A stretch of DNA of 64,000 nt from Cladochytrium replicatum. Its lineage: Eukaryota > Chytridiomycota > Chytridiomycetes > Cladochytriales > Cladochytriaceae. Where the stretch lies: assembly GCA_025526935.1 (NCBI GenBank), contig JAHLKD010000065.1, positions 248,001 through 312,000 on the forward strand, written 5' to 3'. The notes under the pieces are model-generated. The model was not told where the DNA came from. It worked only from the letters and a program-made list of their open reading frames with translations, and searched no databases. Each line of letters opens with the position of its first letter. The first letter of the stretch is position 1. Below are positions 43,134-54,680 of the stretch, piece by piece. The translations under genes and the position numbers were made by a program.

Positions 43134-43990
43134 TCACTTAAGCTTGTATTGCGCTTGTTTATCCATACCCTGGTTTGTCTTTGAGACCGAAATAGTTTCT
43201 TCAGGTAGAGTCGTGGTGTTTTGGTTGAGTTCACGTTCGAGTTTGTTTGCTACAATCACGTTGTTCATTTTAGCCACCTTGTATTCCAATCGCTGTATTA
43301 CTTCTTCCAATGCAGCAACGCGATTAGCGAGGCAGCGTCGTCGCGCTCTACAGTATTTGCCTAAGATCAAAATCGAATATCGATCATCTGGAACCAATGG
43401 CATCTTTGCGAATCCTGACTCACGTTGTTCTTGTTCCGTTGAGTCAGGAGAGTTCTTTCCCACCTCTTCTACTGCAGAAGAATCTTTTCCGCACGAAGTA
43501 CGCTCGCTGTTTCGGTCCGAGTGCTTGGTGGTCTTAACAGTTTGTTTGCCTGAGGATCGCTTGCTTGTCGACGGCGGGCTCGCAGTCCTTGATTTGGCTG
43601 AACCGATTGAGCTTGCTGCCCTCGATGTCTTAATGATACTTCGGCCATTCTGTACGCTGGTCGGTAGTTTGGTCCTTCGCTCATTGTTGTTCATCTCAAC
43701 ATCTGTCGCTCTTGTTAGCAAATTCAGTAAGAATGTAAGTGATCGTTTTTACCATTGTTGTCTTTCGCATGGATAATAGAAGTAACATTCCTTTCGCTGA
43801 TTATGGCATCGATGTATTCTAGGTTTGATGATACGAACGGCGGTCTGGGGGGGCCAGGGCTTTGTGGGACACCTCTCCTTTTCAATAAAGACGTCGTACG
43901 GATTGAGCTAAGGCCTTGTTCGGTCGCAATTCTAACGAAGACATCATTTAGCAGACCACATGTAGATCCGTGGCTCTGTTCCCGGGGCAT
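43134..43990 (-). CDS. hypothetical basic/coiled-coil protein (weak bZIP resemblance)
   Basis: Two exons (43757-43990 and 43134-43714, roughly) encode about 270 residues starting MPREQSHGSTCGLLNDVFVR. The middle is Ser/Lys-rich and polar. Near the C terminus, KYCRARRRCLANRVAALEEV runs directly into a leucine-spaced helix (IQRLEYKVAKMNNVI). A basic region before a short zipper suggests a bZIP-like DNA-binding protein, but the invariant bZIP signature N-x7-R/K is not properly spaced, so the call stays open. The intron has GTAAAA and ...CAAGAG boundaries and keeps the frame. No neighbours hint at its role. Confidence 0.45.
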
Positions 43991-44786
43991 TCAACAGAGT
44001 GAACAAGCGAGGCTATTTAAAACTTTGATTATTAGAATGACAAAAATCGGGCCTTGTGGAAAAGAGTTCCCACGCTATTCAAAGTGTTCCCACTCGCAGG
44101 TGTACCTTCTCGACGTTTTGTGACGTAGGTCAAGCAAGGTTTCAAGACAAGCCCATCATTTGCTTTCAGATTAATATGCAATCAATGCAAACCCATATAC
44201 TGACGGAAGAAAAATCGCAAGCAACTTCAGTGAGGAATTCAGAAACAATAAGATCAATGCAACATTCTCCTTACAATTTCATCGCTCATCAATCCACTGC
44301 ACGTTTCCTCATCTTTGCATCCCCATTTAACTTGCTACTTCCCACACGCTCGTTCACGATAACCTTTTCTCCAACATCCTCGCACCACGCGATAACCACC
44401 ACATCAGCCCCAACCCTGTCGCAAGCAACAAGTGTCCGGTGTATTACTGGTTCCGCAGTATAAACAACGAAAGGTCAAGGCGGTAAAGCAAGAACGTAAC
44501 GGCGACACGTAATCGATGCACCATTCCGTTAGTATCCATGACGCGATATCGTAGCCGATTGCTGCTGAGCACAACGCAACGAAAACAAGTTCATATTTCT
44601 GCGGTCAACTGGTCGCAAAGATCAGTCTCACAGCGCAGGTGCAAACAGTAAATAACAATGGATCACAAGTTGTAGGCATCTAGTCACTCTAACATTGACT
44701 TGTGCTTGGACTGGTCTTGCTCATGCTGGACTGCCAAGAGCACAAGGGCTGCACCTGGTCAGTGCAACACTGTGTCAACCAAAAAT
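43991..44786. other. intergenic interval, no recognised gene
   Basis: About 0.8 kb. Open stretches on the plus strand (44056-44463) lack codon structure or motifs. It presumably includes the promoter of the minus-strand gene at 43134-43990 and the 3' end of the broken membrane-protein gene. Confidence 0.4.
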
Positions 44787-45915
44787 TTAGTGAGGTACCT
44801 GACACCTCCCAGCCCAATGGCAGGAAGTGGGGACCGTCGTTCCGATGACAAACAAGCTCACAGAGGCCTCGATCGAGGGATCAAACCCATTCCTACATAT
44901 TTCACTTACGATGAACCATGGGTCATCCCTCACGAGCAAGTTCAGTGTGAGATTCGCCCAGTGCCAGACCGTCAGCCCTCCCACGATAGAGTGGTAGAAA
45001 CCCGTCGTTGCCGATTCGTTCGCTCTGCCCTTTGCACTAAACAGCGGCCAGATCCAGCCCGCAGCAGGGAAGATGAACGTGACGATAAACGCAGAGAACC
45101 CAGCCCGCCACACAAGCGACATGTTTTGCGTGACCACCAAGAATCCCAAGCAATCCCAAATCGAGACGCTGACAGCCTTCATTCACTTCTTGATGACCGT
45201 GCCAACGGGCCTATCCAGCAGCAAAGATGGCACGAAAATCAACGGGAACGTGGTCGCTTGGCCGATGAAATTGGTGAAGAGCAAAAGTACACCGTACCAC
45301 TTTAAGAAAAACCGCGAGTCTCCTTTGGCGGTTTCGACTGCCATCCACGCCATCATCCCGATGAACACGGACATGATCTCGCCCATCAAGAAGTGGTTGT
45401 CGTTGGATTCCCACGGACAACCAAAAGCATACGCTCGTGCGCGCGCAGAAGGGCCTGTCGAAATCTCCAAGGCCGGTTTCGACGGGCGCAAACGGGGCGA
45501 GGGATTTTCGAGCCGCGGGAGTCAGTGGTTTTTGGTGTCTGCGACCCATTTGGGATCTTCGTTCTGGAGGAGATATGGTAAGCGGAGTAGAGGCCCATGA
45601 TTGCGCACACGATGGAGAGTGCGACGTTGGTCGTGAAATCTGGACAGTTCTGGCCACTCGGGAAGAATTTTTCCGAATTTGGAGATCGATGGGAAGGAGG
45701 ACGTGATTCCCGGTCGCATCTTCAAAGAAGAGGTCGAATTTCACCCAAGGCTGCGGTGGGGTTGGCAACGTTCACCTTTTGCATATGTATTATATTTAAA
45801 GCAATGATGAATTTCAGAAATGCAATACGTCTCTGTAAACAGCGCTTGCTTTCGCCGAAGGTACGGCCGGCAGGATGATCACGGACTCGTCGTCGATGTG
45901 AAGGAAGCGCGACAT
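44787..45915 (-). pseudogene. broken polytopic membrane-protein gene of unknown family
   Basis: A start MSRFLHIDDESVIILPAVPS at 45915 is followed by VKFDLFFEDATGNHVLLPID, then VALSIVCAIMGLYSAYHISS. In another frame come NHFLMGEIMSVFIGMMAWMA, KWYGVLLLFTNFIGQATTF with PLIFVPSLLL, and, after an in-frame TGA at 45183-45185, WRAGFSAFIVTFIFPAAGWI, YHSIVGGLTVWHWANLTLN and ASVSLFVIGTTVP. This makes six or more hydrophobic helices. The TGA between GTVIKK and MKAVSVSIWD cannot be removed with an intron of normal size. The earlier frame change (about 45470) might be an intron. I do not recognise the family. Confidence 0.45.
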
Positions 45916-46151
45916 TTTTTTTAAGTGGACACGTGAGTGACGATGGACGAAAATTTGTCGGACGAGAAAATCATTGTTAGTATTATACTTGAAGTGCTTT
46001 AAAACGGTTGTTGGCCTCGATTATCACTACTGATTTAGTAATGTACTGTGCTGTTCTCGGTCTAAACAACTCTTCAGGGTCGAAGCGCGTTCGTTGAATC
46101 GCTGATCCCTTGCTAGCTCCCAACCAGAATTACGTGGCACAGTCACAGTGT

Positions 46152-49100
46152 ATGGAGGGCAGTTCAGATGACCCGCTCGACTCGGACGACGCTGTGCTCA
46201 ATTCCTCCTCATCATTCGCTTCAGCTCCCCTCCACCATTCGCCTCAAGAGGATCAACACTTCCAACAGCAACCCGCGATCCTCAATCATGACATCCGCCA
46301 CTCACCTTCCCCCATACATCCCTTCCAAGACGAGTTCATGGCCCACGATGACGACTCTGATGCAGATCCTCCAGATTTCCTGATGAACGAAAACGCAGCA
46401 AGACCCCCTTCCTCCCAGAATGACGACGTCCTCTCCAATGTTGCACTCCACGCTCCGATTGCCTTGTTCCCGCAAACTTGGCTCGCAGATAGCGACGATG
46501 ACCCGTACAATCAGCGCATGATTTCACACTCTCAAATCGCTGTTCCACCTTTGGGCATGGGCGGTGGTGTCGTTCATCATCACACCGACGATGACGCAGA
46601 CGTGTTTCCGCAAAGTCGCAGAGGCAGCAACGTTGATGCAATAACACCGCCTTCGGACGATGAAACTGATGACGATGCTTCCCCGTCGCTTATGATCGAG
46701 ATGGATCCGGTTCTTCCGAGGAGTTCGTCGAGATTGGAGAGACGGGAAGGGATGGCGGGGCAAGCGACACGGATCATGGCAGGGATCGGTGCAAATTTGC
46801 AGATGAACGGGCGAGTGATTGCGAAGACGTCGAACTCGCTTTGGAATAAGTATGTGCTTGATAGACGACTGGGCTCTGCGAATGAGCCGTTGTTGACTGG
46901 ACGAGAGAGGGGGCGGACTGGACATAGTGGGGTTGGACGGTCGCCTGGAGCTACGAGAAACGTAAATGGAGGTCTGTCGGAACATCCACCGACGCGTGGA
47001 GCTGCAACGTCGAGGAACAGCGGGCTGGAAAAACGACTTGCGAAAGCGAGAGAGGAGGCGGAACGGATCTGGTTCGAAGTTGAAAACGTAGACGACTTTC
47101 TTGTCAGGGTGCGTAATCAGTGGTTTAGTGGTTAACGTGAATCGGATTGACTCTCAAAGTTAGATATATCAATACTACGAAGGAAAAGGCATTCGATGCA
47201 TCCTCCTATCCAAGTTCACCAATCTAATGTATGTTAGATAGCGCCGTTCGATTGTGTTGCTGATCGGAGCGACAGCATCCTCGCCTTTACTGTGCTATTC
47301 TCCACATTTTTATTCACATGCATCGATCACTCTTTGATAAACGAGAAGAAGCGGCTTAATGAGGTGATTTATTCGACGTGCTTCCAACCTCCACCTACAA
47401 TCGTGCTCATCTTTGGCGTTTGGTGGGCATGGCAACTGGTCCGACTATTTTTCGAGATTCCGCAGCTTTCTGAAATGGAGGTCTTCTTCACATACATGTT
47501 AGAGATCCCGGAGGTATGAACAGCAAGTTAAGATCAATTCTCGACTAGTTCCCTGACTTCCCTGTATGCAGATTGATCTCGAAACCATCCCGTGGCGTGA
47601 AATCGTTGTTCGCCTGGGGACAAAAAAACCACGTCGTGTCTCAGTCCAAAACTTTCTCGGACCAAACAACCCTCTTCGCGGCAGGATGTTTCGAGGTGCT
47701 GCACAAACAACAAGAGCCCCCGCTACCCAACACGCTCTCGACCGACTTGACGCCCATCAGATCGCGAATCGAATAATGAGGAAAGAAAACTACATGATTG
47801 CGATATTCAACAAGGATCTCCTGGATCTGAGCATGCCTTACCTCCCGGAGACCTGGAGCGATGTGATCCGCATGTTTGGTGGACGGTGGAGACGGCACCA
47901 GGAGCCGGGGGAGCAGGACGCTGAAGGGTCACTCAAGAAAAAGAGGCAATGGGTTACCCAGAACGTCGAGTGGAACTTGAACTACTGCATCTTGAGATTC
48001 GTGTTTGATGAACGAGGACGTGTGAGAAAGCGGTTTTTGAAGGAAGAGAATCGGTAGGGAGTTATGATGGTACTGATTATTGCTATAGCATCTTACTGAG
48101 TCTTATTGATTTCATTCGCCATGTATTTAGGGCTAAACTGACTGAAATGTAAGCTTGAAAACGGGGTCCTTTTCGAATCAGGTTTGCTCACATTTGATGG
48201 AATAGATTAAGGAGTCGGTTCATTACGATGGGTTATCTCAATCTGGTGTTTGCACCATTCATGTTTATTCTCTTGATCATGCTATACTTTTTCCGATACG
48301 CCGAGGAGTACAGCAAGAATCCTTCAAAGATAAGCGTACGTGAATACTCTCGCTACGCGTACTGGAAGTTCCGCGAATTCAATGAACTACCGCACTTCTT
48401 TGTCGAGCGGCTGCGGAAAAGCTATGAGAAGGCTTACCTGTACGTGCAGCAGGGACCTCGGGAAAAGATGGCGATTTTAGCACGGTAAGGGAGGTATTGC
48501 CAAATTCAACTGTACATAGACGTTGATATTCTCGTCATTAAGGTTCGTCACATTCATTGCTGGCTCTTTTGCGGCAGTCCTTGCAGTGTTTGCACTTTTC
48601 GACGAGGAACTCCTGAGAGGATTTGAGATTACCCCAGGGAGATCGGCGCTCTTCTACTTTGCTACGTTTGGCACCATTCTTGCCGTCGCACGGGGAATGA
48701 TTCCTGATGAACAAACGCCATTTGAACCCGAAAGATTGCTACGAGAAGTTATACAAGAGACGCATTACTTGCCGGAACACTGGCGTGAAAAGCTCCACAC
48801 CGACGAGGTAGGATCTTTGTTGAAATTTGGCTGTTTTGAGGGTGAACGTGATTGTTTTTCAGGTCAGACAGCAGTTTTCTGCATTATACGACGTCAAGCT
48901 CTCGCTATTTCTCCAAGAGCTCATATCAGTCTTGCTCATGCCATTTATCCTGTGGTATTCGCTCGCGAATTGTAGCGAGGCTATCGTCGACTTTTTCCGT
49001 GAGTTCACCGTTCATGTCGATGGTGTTGGATATGTATGCAGCTTTGCCGTCTTTGATTTTCGGCGGCACGGAAATGCCAAGGTAGGTTAAGCAGGTGTAG

Positions 49101-49803
49101 CTTTTGCGGCGGCATCTCTCCAACTTCTTTTCATTCTGCAGTATGGAGCTGGTCTCCAGGGCGTTGGAGAAAATCTTGCCTCGAGAGAAGGAAAGATGGA
49201 GCACTCGTTCATCAACTTCAAGGTATTTGCCCTGTCAAAAACACATGCGACGAAAATTTTGAACCCTTGTGTATTTCTAGGCTCAAAATCCGGATTGGGA
49301 GCCTGATATGGAAGGGTCGACGTTCCTTACGAACGTTCTTCAGCGACGTGGGTATCCCGCAGAAGCGGCAACAGTTTTTGGTGCTACGCCTGGCCAGGCA
49401 GGACCAAGCCGTTTCCCTAGTGCCGGGATGGAACGCTTACATCCATTCCAAGCCGGTGCAGGGAGCGTACACGTTGGTGCTGGGGGCTCGATGATGAGGA
49501 ATAGAGTAAGAGGCTTATGATATTTGGTTACAAAGTTGTTGAAGCGATTTTTAGATTCCAACAGGCGTATCAGGTTGGCCACAAGCTGATCCGCTTATGT
49601 TCAATCAGTCGCCACCTGGACCCAGAGGATTCACACCCATGGGGTTACCCAGTGGCCCTGGTGATCCAATGGATGCAGCGGGGTCAATCGGCGAATCCGT
49701 TCTTGAATCAACACATAACACGCGGGACATGCTTGGACAGGGCATGTTTGCGCTTTTGGATGCAATCTACGAGAGGTTCCCTCCGAAGTTTCCCTCAGGA
49801 TAG
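46152..49803 (+). CDS. ATG9: autophagy protein Atg9 (lipid scramblase)
   Basis: The first ATG in the long frame is at 46152 (MEGSSDDPLDSDDA). About 300 acidic, low-complexity residues precede the core. Core blocks follow through six or more introns: EKRLAKAREEAERIWFEVEN, TIVLIFGVWWAWQLVRLFFE, ANRIMRKENYMIAIFNKDLL, WNLNYCILRFVFDERG, GYLNLVFAPFMFILLIMLYF, WKFREFNELPHFFVERL, FIAGSFAAVLAVFALFDEEL, ARGMIPDEQTPFEPERLLRE and CSEAIVDFFREFTVHVDGVG. The tail (PPGPRGFTPMG) ends at 49803. Atg9 is the multispanning protein of small Golgi-derived vesicles that seed the phagophore; it moves lipids between leaflets during autophagosome growth. All conserved blocks are in frame. The long acidic N terminus probably carries Atg1 and adaptor contacts. 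Confidence 0.96.
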
Positions 49804-50007
49804 CAGTAGCTCGTATCAGTTTTATGAGGTAAAGCGAATGATTAGAGGCCTTGGGGTTGAAACAACCTTAACCTATTCTCAAACTTTAAATCTGTAAGAC
49901 CTCCGGGTTACTTAATTGAACCCGGAGATTGAATGAGAGCGTGATGTAATTTTTGTGAGAGTTTTGGTGATAAACACTGTGATGCGGCGCAGAACAAAAA
50001 GCTTTTC
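49804..50007. promoter_or_regulatory. ATG9-ADE13 spacer
   Basis: This 200-bp spacer between two plus-strand genes must hold the ATG9 3' end and the ADE13 promoter. No specific box was recognised. Confidence 0.3.
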
Positions 50008-51462
50008 ATGTTGATGGCCGACAAAGATCGTTACCAGAGCCCGCTGGCATCACGGTATGCATCGACGAATATGGCGTACAACTTCTCGGACAACAAGAAA
50101 TTCAGTACATGGCGCAAGCTGTGGTTGATCCTTGCAAAAGCAGAAAAGCAGCTCGGGCTGAAGGACATCACCGACGAAGCGATCGAGCAGATGGAATCCC
50201 ATCTTTACGATATCGACTACACCGTTGCCAGCGCTGAGGAGAAGCGAAGACGGCATGATGTCATGGCTCATGTGCACACATTCGGGTTGGCTGCACCAAA
50301 AGCTGCTGGTATCATTCATCTTGGTGCAACTTCGTGCTATGTCACCGACAACTCTGAACTTATCATGATGCGAGATGGACTCGACATTGTCCTGCCTAAA
50401 CTTGCCAGCGTTGTGTCTAAGCTCGGAAAGTTCGCACGTGAGTACAAAGACCTTCCGACCCTCGGATTCACTCACTTCCAACCCGCACAACTCACAACCG
50501 TCGGAAAGCGAGCTACGTTGTGGCTCCAGGATCTCGTCATGGATCTGCGCAACATCTCTCGCGTGCGCCAAGATCTCCGATGCCGTGGCGTCAAGGGAAC
50601 TACTGGCACACAGGGCTCGTTCATGGCTCTTTTCGACGGCGACGAAGACAAAGTGATGGCGCTGGACGCCCTCGTCACAGAAATGGCTGGATTCCCCGCG
50701 GCCTACCAGGTCACCGGCCAGACATACTCGCGCAAAGTCGATCTCGATGTCCTCAACACGCTCGGATCCTTCGGTGCGTCAGCCCACAAGATCGCAACCG
50801 ACATCCGTCTCCTTGCACATCTGAAGGAGATTGAGGAGCCGTTCGAGAAGGATCAGATCGGTTCCTCGGCGATGGCGTACAAGCGCAATCCCATGCGCTG
50901 CGAACGTGTGTGCTCACTCTCGCGCCATCTGCTCGCGCTCGTCGTGGACGCGCAGCAGACTGCTGCAGTCCAGTGGCTCGAGCGTACTCTGGACGATTCT
51001 GCAAACAGGCGCATCTCTATCCCTGAGGCGTTCCTGACAACAGATATTGTGCTCACGCTGTTGCAGAACATCTTTGACGGGATGGTGGTGTACCCCCAGG
51101 TCATTGCCCGTCGAATCTCACAGGAACTACCATTCATGGCTACGGAGAACATCATTATGGCCATTGTGAAAGCCGGCGGGGACCGTCAGGAGTGTCACGA
51201 GCAGATTCGAGTCTTGAGTCACCAGGCTGCACGACGTGTCAAGGAAGATGGTGCGGATAATGATTTGATTGATAGGGTGAAGACAACCGAGTACTTCCGT
51301 CCCATCTGGGAGCAGCTTGACCAGCTCTTGGACCCCAAAACGTTCACTGGACGGGCACCATCGCAAGTGACGCGCTTCCTTGACACTGAAGTAGCCGAAG
51401 CACTGGAGCCTTACAAGAAGTTGCTCGACGCTGGTGTGAAGCAAGAGGATGTTAATGTTTGA
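50008..51462 (+). CDS. ADE13: adenylosuccinate lyase
   Basis: A single exon of 484 codons starts [20 protein letters not shown]; a second ATG two codons later is equally possible. The fumarase/aspartase superfamily signature is [17 protein letters not shown] near residue 290. Active-site blocks [13 protein letters not shown] and [14 protein letters not shown] (general acid His) are intact, as is [18 protein letters not shown]. The enzyme splits SAICAR to AICAR and adenylosuccinate to AMP in purine synthesis, as a cytosolic homotetramer. It is the only long intronless gene of the window; the family order and length are normal. Confidence 0.97.
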   Translation: MLMADKDRYQSPLASRYASTNMAYNFSDNKKFSTWRKLWLILAKAEKQLGLKDITDEAIEQMESHLYDIDYTVASAEEKRRRHDVMAHVHTFGLAAPKAAGIIHLGATSCYVTDNSELIMMRDGLDIVLPKLASVVSKLGKFAREYKDLPTLGFTHFQPAQLTTVGKRATLWLQDLVMDLRNISRVRQDLRCRGVKGTTGTQGSFMALFDGDEDKVMALDALVTEMAGFPAAYQVTGQTYSRKVDLDVLNTLGSFGASAHKIATDIRLLAHLKEIEEPFEKDQIGSSAMAYKRNPMRCERVCSLSRHLLALVVDAQQTAAVQWLERTLDDSANRRISIPEAFLTTDIVLTLLQNIFDGMVVYPQVIARRISQELPFMATENIIMAIVKAGGDRQECHEQIRVLSHQAARRVKEDGADNDLIDRVKTTEYFRPIWEQLDQLLDPKTFTGRAPSQVTRFLDTEVAEALEPYKKLLDAGVKQEDVNV

Positions 51463-51559
51463 AAGATTTTATGTAATAATACAGTGACGGTCAAGCAATT
51501 TAAGTGATGAACAGAAATACTTAAGGCATCCAACCAATCCTCTGTGTATTGCGCTTACA

Positions 51560-51870
51560 ATTGATCCACAATCCTCACGCAAGATGCAACTGGCTCTGCC
51601 ACTTGCACCTTTTTGGGTTGAGCTCAAACATATCCTCCTCCTCTGGATCATCACTTCCGACTTTCCAGGAACTTTTGAAACCAGGATTCCAAATAGTTGC
51701 AGGTTACCAGGTATCATCAGAAGGAGGATATCCCAACCATCAGACCTTGAACTGCAACTGCCCTTTGCATCGACAATGTGCAACGATGCGCTCAACTCTG
51801 AACCACTCTCCTTCCGCCTGAAGTTCAGGCTCATGTTTGTAGTAAGCCTGCTAGTTAGGAGCTGACGCAA
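51560..51870 (-). mobile_element. second chromodomain relic of a Ty3/gypsy chromovirus
   Basis: On the minus strand, FRVERIVAHCRCKGQLQFKV, a stop, then WLGYPPSDDTW, a stop, then PATIWNPGF reproduce a chromodomain (F-x-V-x-W-x-GY...DTWEPA). Two in-frame stops fall in conserved positions. Only this C-terminal end remains. It marks the edge of the transposon-rich part of the window. Confidence 0.6.
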
Positions 51871-51959
51871 TGTAAAGCATGAGGAGCGACACATGAAACC
51901 AGGGATTGATATGGGAGAAACGCTTGGGAAGCTTGAGTCGGTACATATCATATCAGCCT

Positions 51960-52285
51960 ACTTCAAGAACCTTGAAGGGCGGTTAAGCGCACGAAGAAGA
52001 AGAACCCACTGGGAAAAAGTAGGCAAAGGATAAAAGGGCCGCGGTGAAAGATATCAATTGCAATGTCAAGAGGTAAGCAGCGATCATCAGACAGGCTTAA
52101 ATCAAAACTGGCAGACAAACTAGCATGCAAATGTGAACACACAGAGACATGGGCACATGACACTTCATGGCAGTTCCTACAATAAGGTCGGGGGTTGGGA
52201 AACAGGCGGTCAAGCCGATATAGCAGGAACAAACAAAGACATACTGTTGAAAGATGTTGGTGTCTGAGCACTGGGTTTTTGCCGC
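51960..52285 (-). mobile_element. LINE 3' segment, truncated copy
   Basis: About 300 bp here closely match 62938-63235 in the same orientation (shared runs include AGAACCCACTGGGAAAAAG, AAGCCGATATAGCAGGAACA and GAGACATGGGCAC). The 62.9-kb copy lies in a LINE reverse-transcriptase tail, so this is a short, 5'-truncated or broken copy of the same family. Confidence 0.65.
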
Positions 52286-52439
52286 TGAGGAGAGGAGTGA
52301 TTGAAATTGAATTAGAACAACCTTGATATTTCATGAACACTTTGTGTCTGTGAGGACAGTGATATTTACAAACACTATCGTAAGGATGTATAAAACTCCA
52401 CTAAAAAATCACAAGTTGATAGATGGAACAGTCCAAATC

Positions 52440-52823
52440 AGTTTCTGTACCTGGGTCATATTGTCGTAGTCCCATTCACCACTGGTTACATCCTTTGCTA
52501 ACCAGGTCCTGATGAACCGATCGATGTCGTCATTTGAAAGGATGAAATCCTTGGCCAAATCTGCTGTCCAAGGTTTCCAATCCACCTCGGAGCGTAATGG
52601 ACGACAGATGCTCGATGCATGCCGCCCAGAACCTTAGCCATGCAGAAGGATACTTTTCCACTAACGCTCTGAACATGCAATATATAGTGGCAGACGTACT
52701 GAGCAAGTTGTTGTGCTGAATCCAGTTTCCGAGCAAAATGTGCACCCTAAGGCTGCTCCGAGCACTGCTACTTGAAGCTTGAGCGTTCGTCAGATTCAAC
52801 AAATTTGCGCCGTAAGAACTCAT
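52440..52823 (-). pseudogene. unrecognised frame-broken coding-like segment
   Basis: MSSYGANLLNLTNAQASSSS starts at 52823 and leads to FRALVEKYPSAWLRFWAACI. Around 52590 a second frame takes over with DLAKDFILSNDDIDRFIRTW and GEWDYDNMTQVQKLIWTVP. The second text follows without a splice site and looks like genuine protein. I do not recognise the family; it may belong to a transposon or a decayed host gene. Confidence 0.3.
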
Positions 52824-52899
52824 TTTTGGAGAGGATTTTTTAGTTGATGTTGACAAACTTGATTGATGGTGATAGAGACGGGAATTTAAGGTCATGAAT

Positions 52900-54235
52900 A
52901 ACTTCATTGATCTTATGGATCTGGAAGCAGAGGCCCTGGATGACCTCTTTCACCAAAAGAATAGCCATACGACGGTTCTGCTACAGGCTAACCAATGCAA
53001 GGGAACTGGTTGGAGAACTGGTTTGTTGGGCCTTGGGGATTCACCCAATTGCCTTGATAGCCGACAAGATGCTTCTTGGGCCCGTTGATGTTGGTGCCGC
53101 AGGTGTAGCCGCTTCTGAATGACCAGCCTGTTGTTTCAGAGAGAGCAGCAAGCTCTCCCTCCAGGGAAGTTACATGTGATTTCTATTGTGAAATCTCCCG
53201 GGACGCTGCCTGCTTCTCCCTTTCCATTACAGCGGTGATCTCCGTGAATCTTGATCATTCTTAGTGCTCCCCGTGCTGAATCAATGCACCGGCCCCGCCC
53301 AATTGATCAATGAAGGCCATCTCTCGCACTTCTGCTGCAATTTGGGTCCTTCTCTCGTTCATCGCCGTCTCTTCAAGATCTTTGTCGTGTTCAACAGTCA
53401 TTCTAACTGTTTGAGAACCTGTTTTGTCCTTTCACAGTCATTTTGTCCTTTCACAGTCATTTTGTCCTTCCACAGTCCTCATCCGCTCGTTTGATGGTTG
53501 CTTGGAACTCGTCAACCTTTGCAGTGACAGGCATTCCTCAGCAAATGTCGTACTTGTGTCCCTGCTGCCTGTAAAAGTCCAGGAATGTTGTTTCCTTCTG
53601 AAAAGAAGAACTTTTCAAAGCAAGCAGCCACAGCTACGACTTGGAGCACTTCATTAGCAACTGTCAAACAAATCGTGATGAATGCGGCCCAAGATTTGAT
53701 CTTCAAGGGTTGATCGACCAACACAACTCTGACAGCAAGCTGGTTCGTCAAGCCTGAATGAAATTCACGATGCATGCAGTGGACGAACAGAGTTCATAAC
53801 AGCAGCAAATGCCTATCGAATGGAGTGCCTTGATACCAAAGTTGTATGTCTGAAGCAGGACAGAGTCCGTCGATGTGTAAATAGTCAGCATCCCCTTTAG
53901 TACCACGCCGCGACGGTTTTTTTGAAGGAGCAGTCGATTTGGCATCTGTCAATTTGACATCTAGGCCTGTTTCCACTTCTTCCACTTCAGAACCTGATCC
54001 CAGGGTAGTTTCAGGTGCAGTCACTGGTTCTGCACTTGATTCTCTTTCAGCTGTGGTTTGGATTCAAAGCTCGCTTCTTTGTAGTTCAAGGCATGGTGTT
54101 GGTAATGTATGTCATGGGAAGACACAGACCTGGGGTCTTAGCCGGAATGTTAAAGGAATGTATGATATAATACTTCCCTAACTCTATACCTTTAGTTTTC
54201 TACCCAATCTGAAAATAATAATAAGCTAGGGAAGA
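52900..54235. other. no recognised gene
   Basis: About 1.3 kb of short frames on both strands. It includes a three-unit minisatellite (next entry) and a minus-strand open stretch near 53790-54020 (acidic, then TYNFGIKALHSIGICCC) without known motifs. It is probably decayed transposon DNA. Confidence 0.3.
53427..53480. repeat. short tandem repeat, 18-19 bp unit, three copies
   Basis: The unit ATTTTGTCCTTTCACAGTC is repeated three times, the last with one change. Confidence 0.75.
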
Positions 54236-54239
54236 AACT

Positions 54240-54680
54240 GTCTACCCAGGCACAGTGACACTCAGTCTCCCAGATTCTGTCCACCCTGACATTTTCTCAA
54301 CTCATTGACAGTACTTCAGTGATCTGTACAACTAACCTCTCTATCAATGTTACTAGCAATACGATTCTGTCCACCCTGACACTTTCTCAGTCATTGATGG
54401 TACTTCAGTGATCTCTATCAAATACAACTAACCTCATTGACGGTACTTCAGTGATCTCTATCAAATACAACTAACCTCATTGACGGTACTTCTTTGATCT
54501 CTATCAAATACAACTAACCTCTCTATCAATGTTACTAGCAATACGATTCTGTCCACCCTGACACTTTCTCAACTCATTTACAGTACCCCAGTGATCTTGA
54601 TCAAGTACAACCAACCTCTCTACAAATACTACTCGCAATAGGATTCACCAGGACACTTTCCCAACTCATAATGGTTGCCT
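54240..54680. repeat. complex tandem repeat, about 90-bp unit with inner 46-bp repeats
   Basis: Blocks starting GATTCTGTCCACCCTGACA recur near 54275, 54363 and 54545. Each runs through TACTTCAGTGATCT and CTCTCTATCAATGTTACTAG. Inside, a 46-bp unit beginning CCTCATTGACGGTACTTCAG is repeated in direct tandem around 54432-54527. Units differ by a few substitutions. No open frame runs through the array. Confidence 0.8.

Noticed and set aside
43320-43400. Confident bZIP call for the basic helix at 43134-43990
   Set aside because: The spacing N-x7-R/K followed by a heptad leucine zipper is not met; kept as hypothetical.
53427-53480. Three evenly spaced 18-19 bp repeats considered as a CRISPR-like array
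   Set aside because: The repeats are directly adjacent with no spacers, and the genome is eukaryotic.
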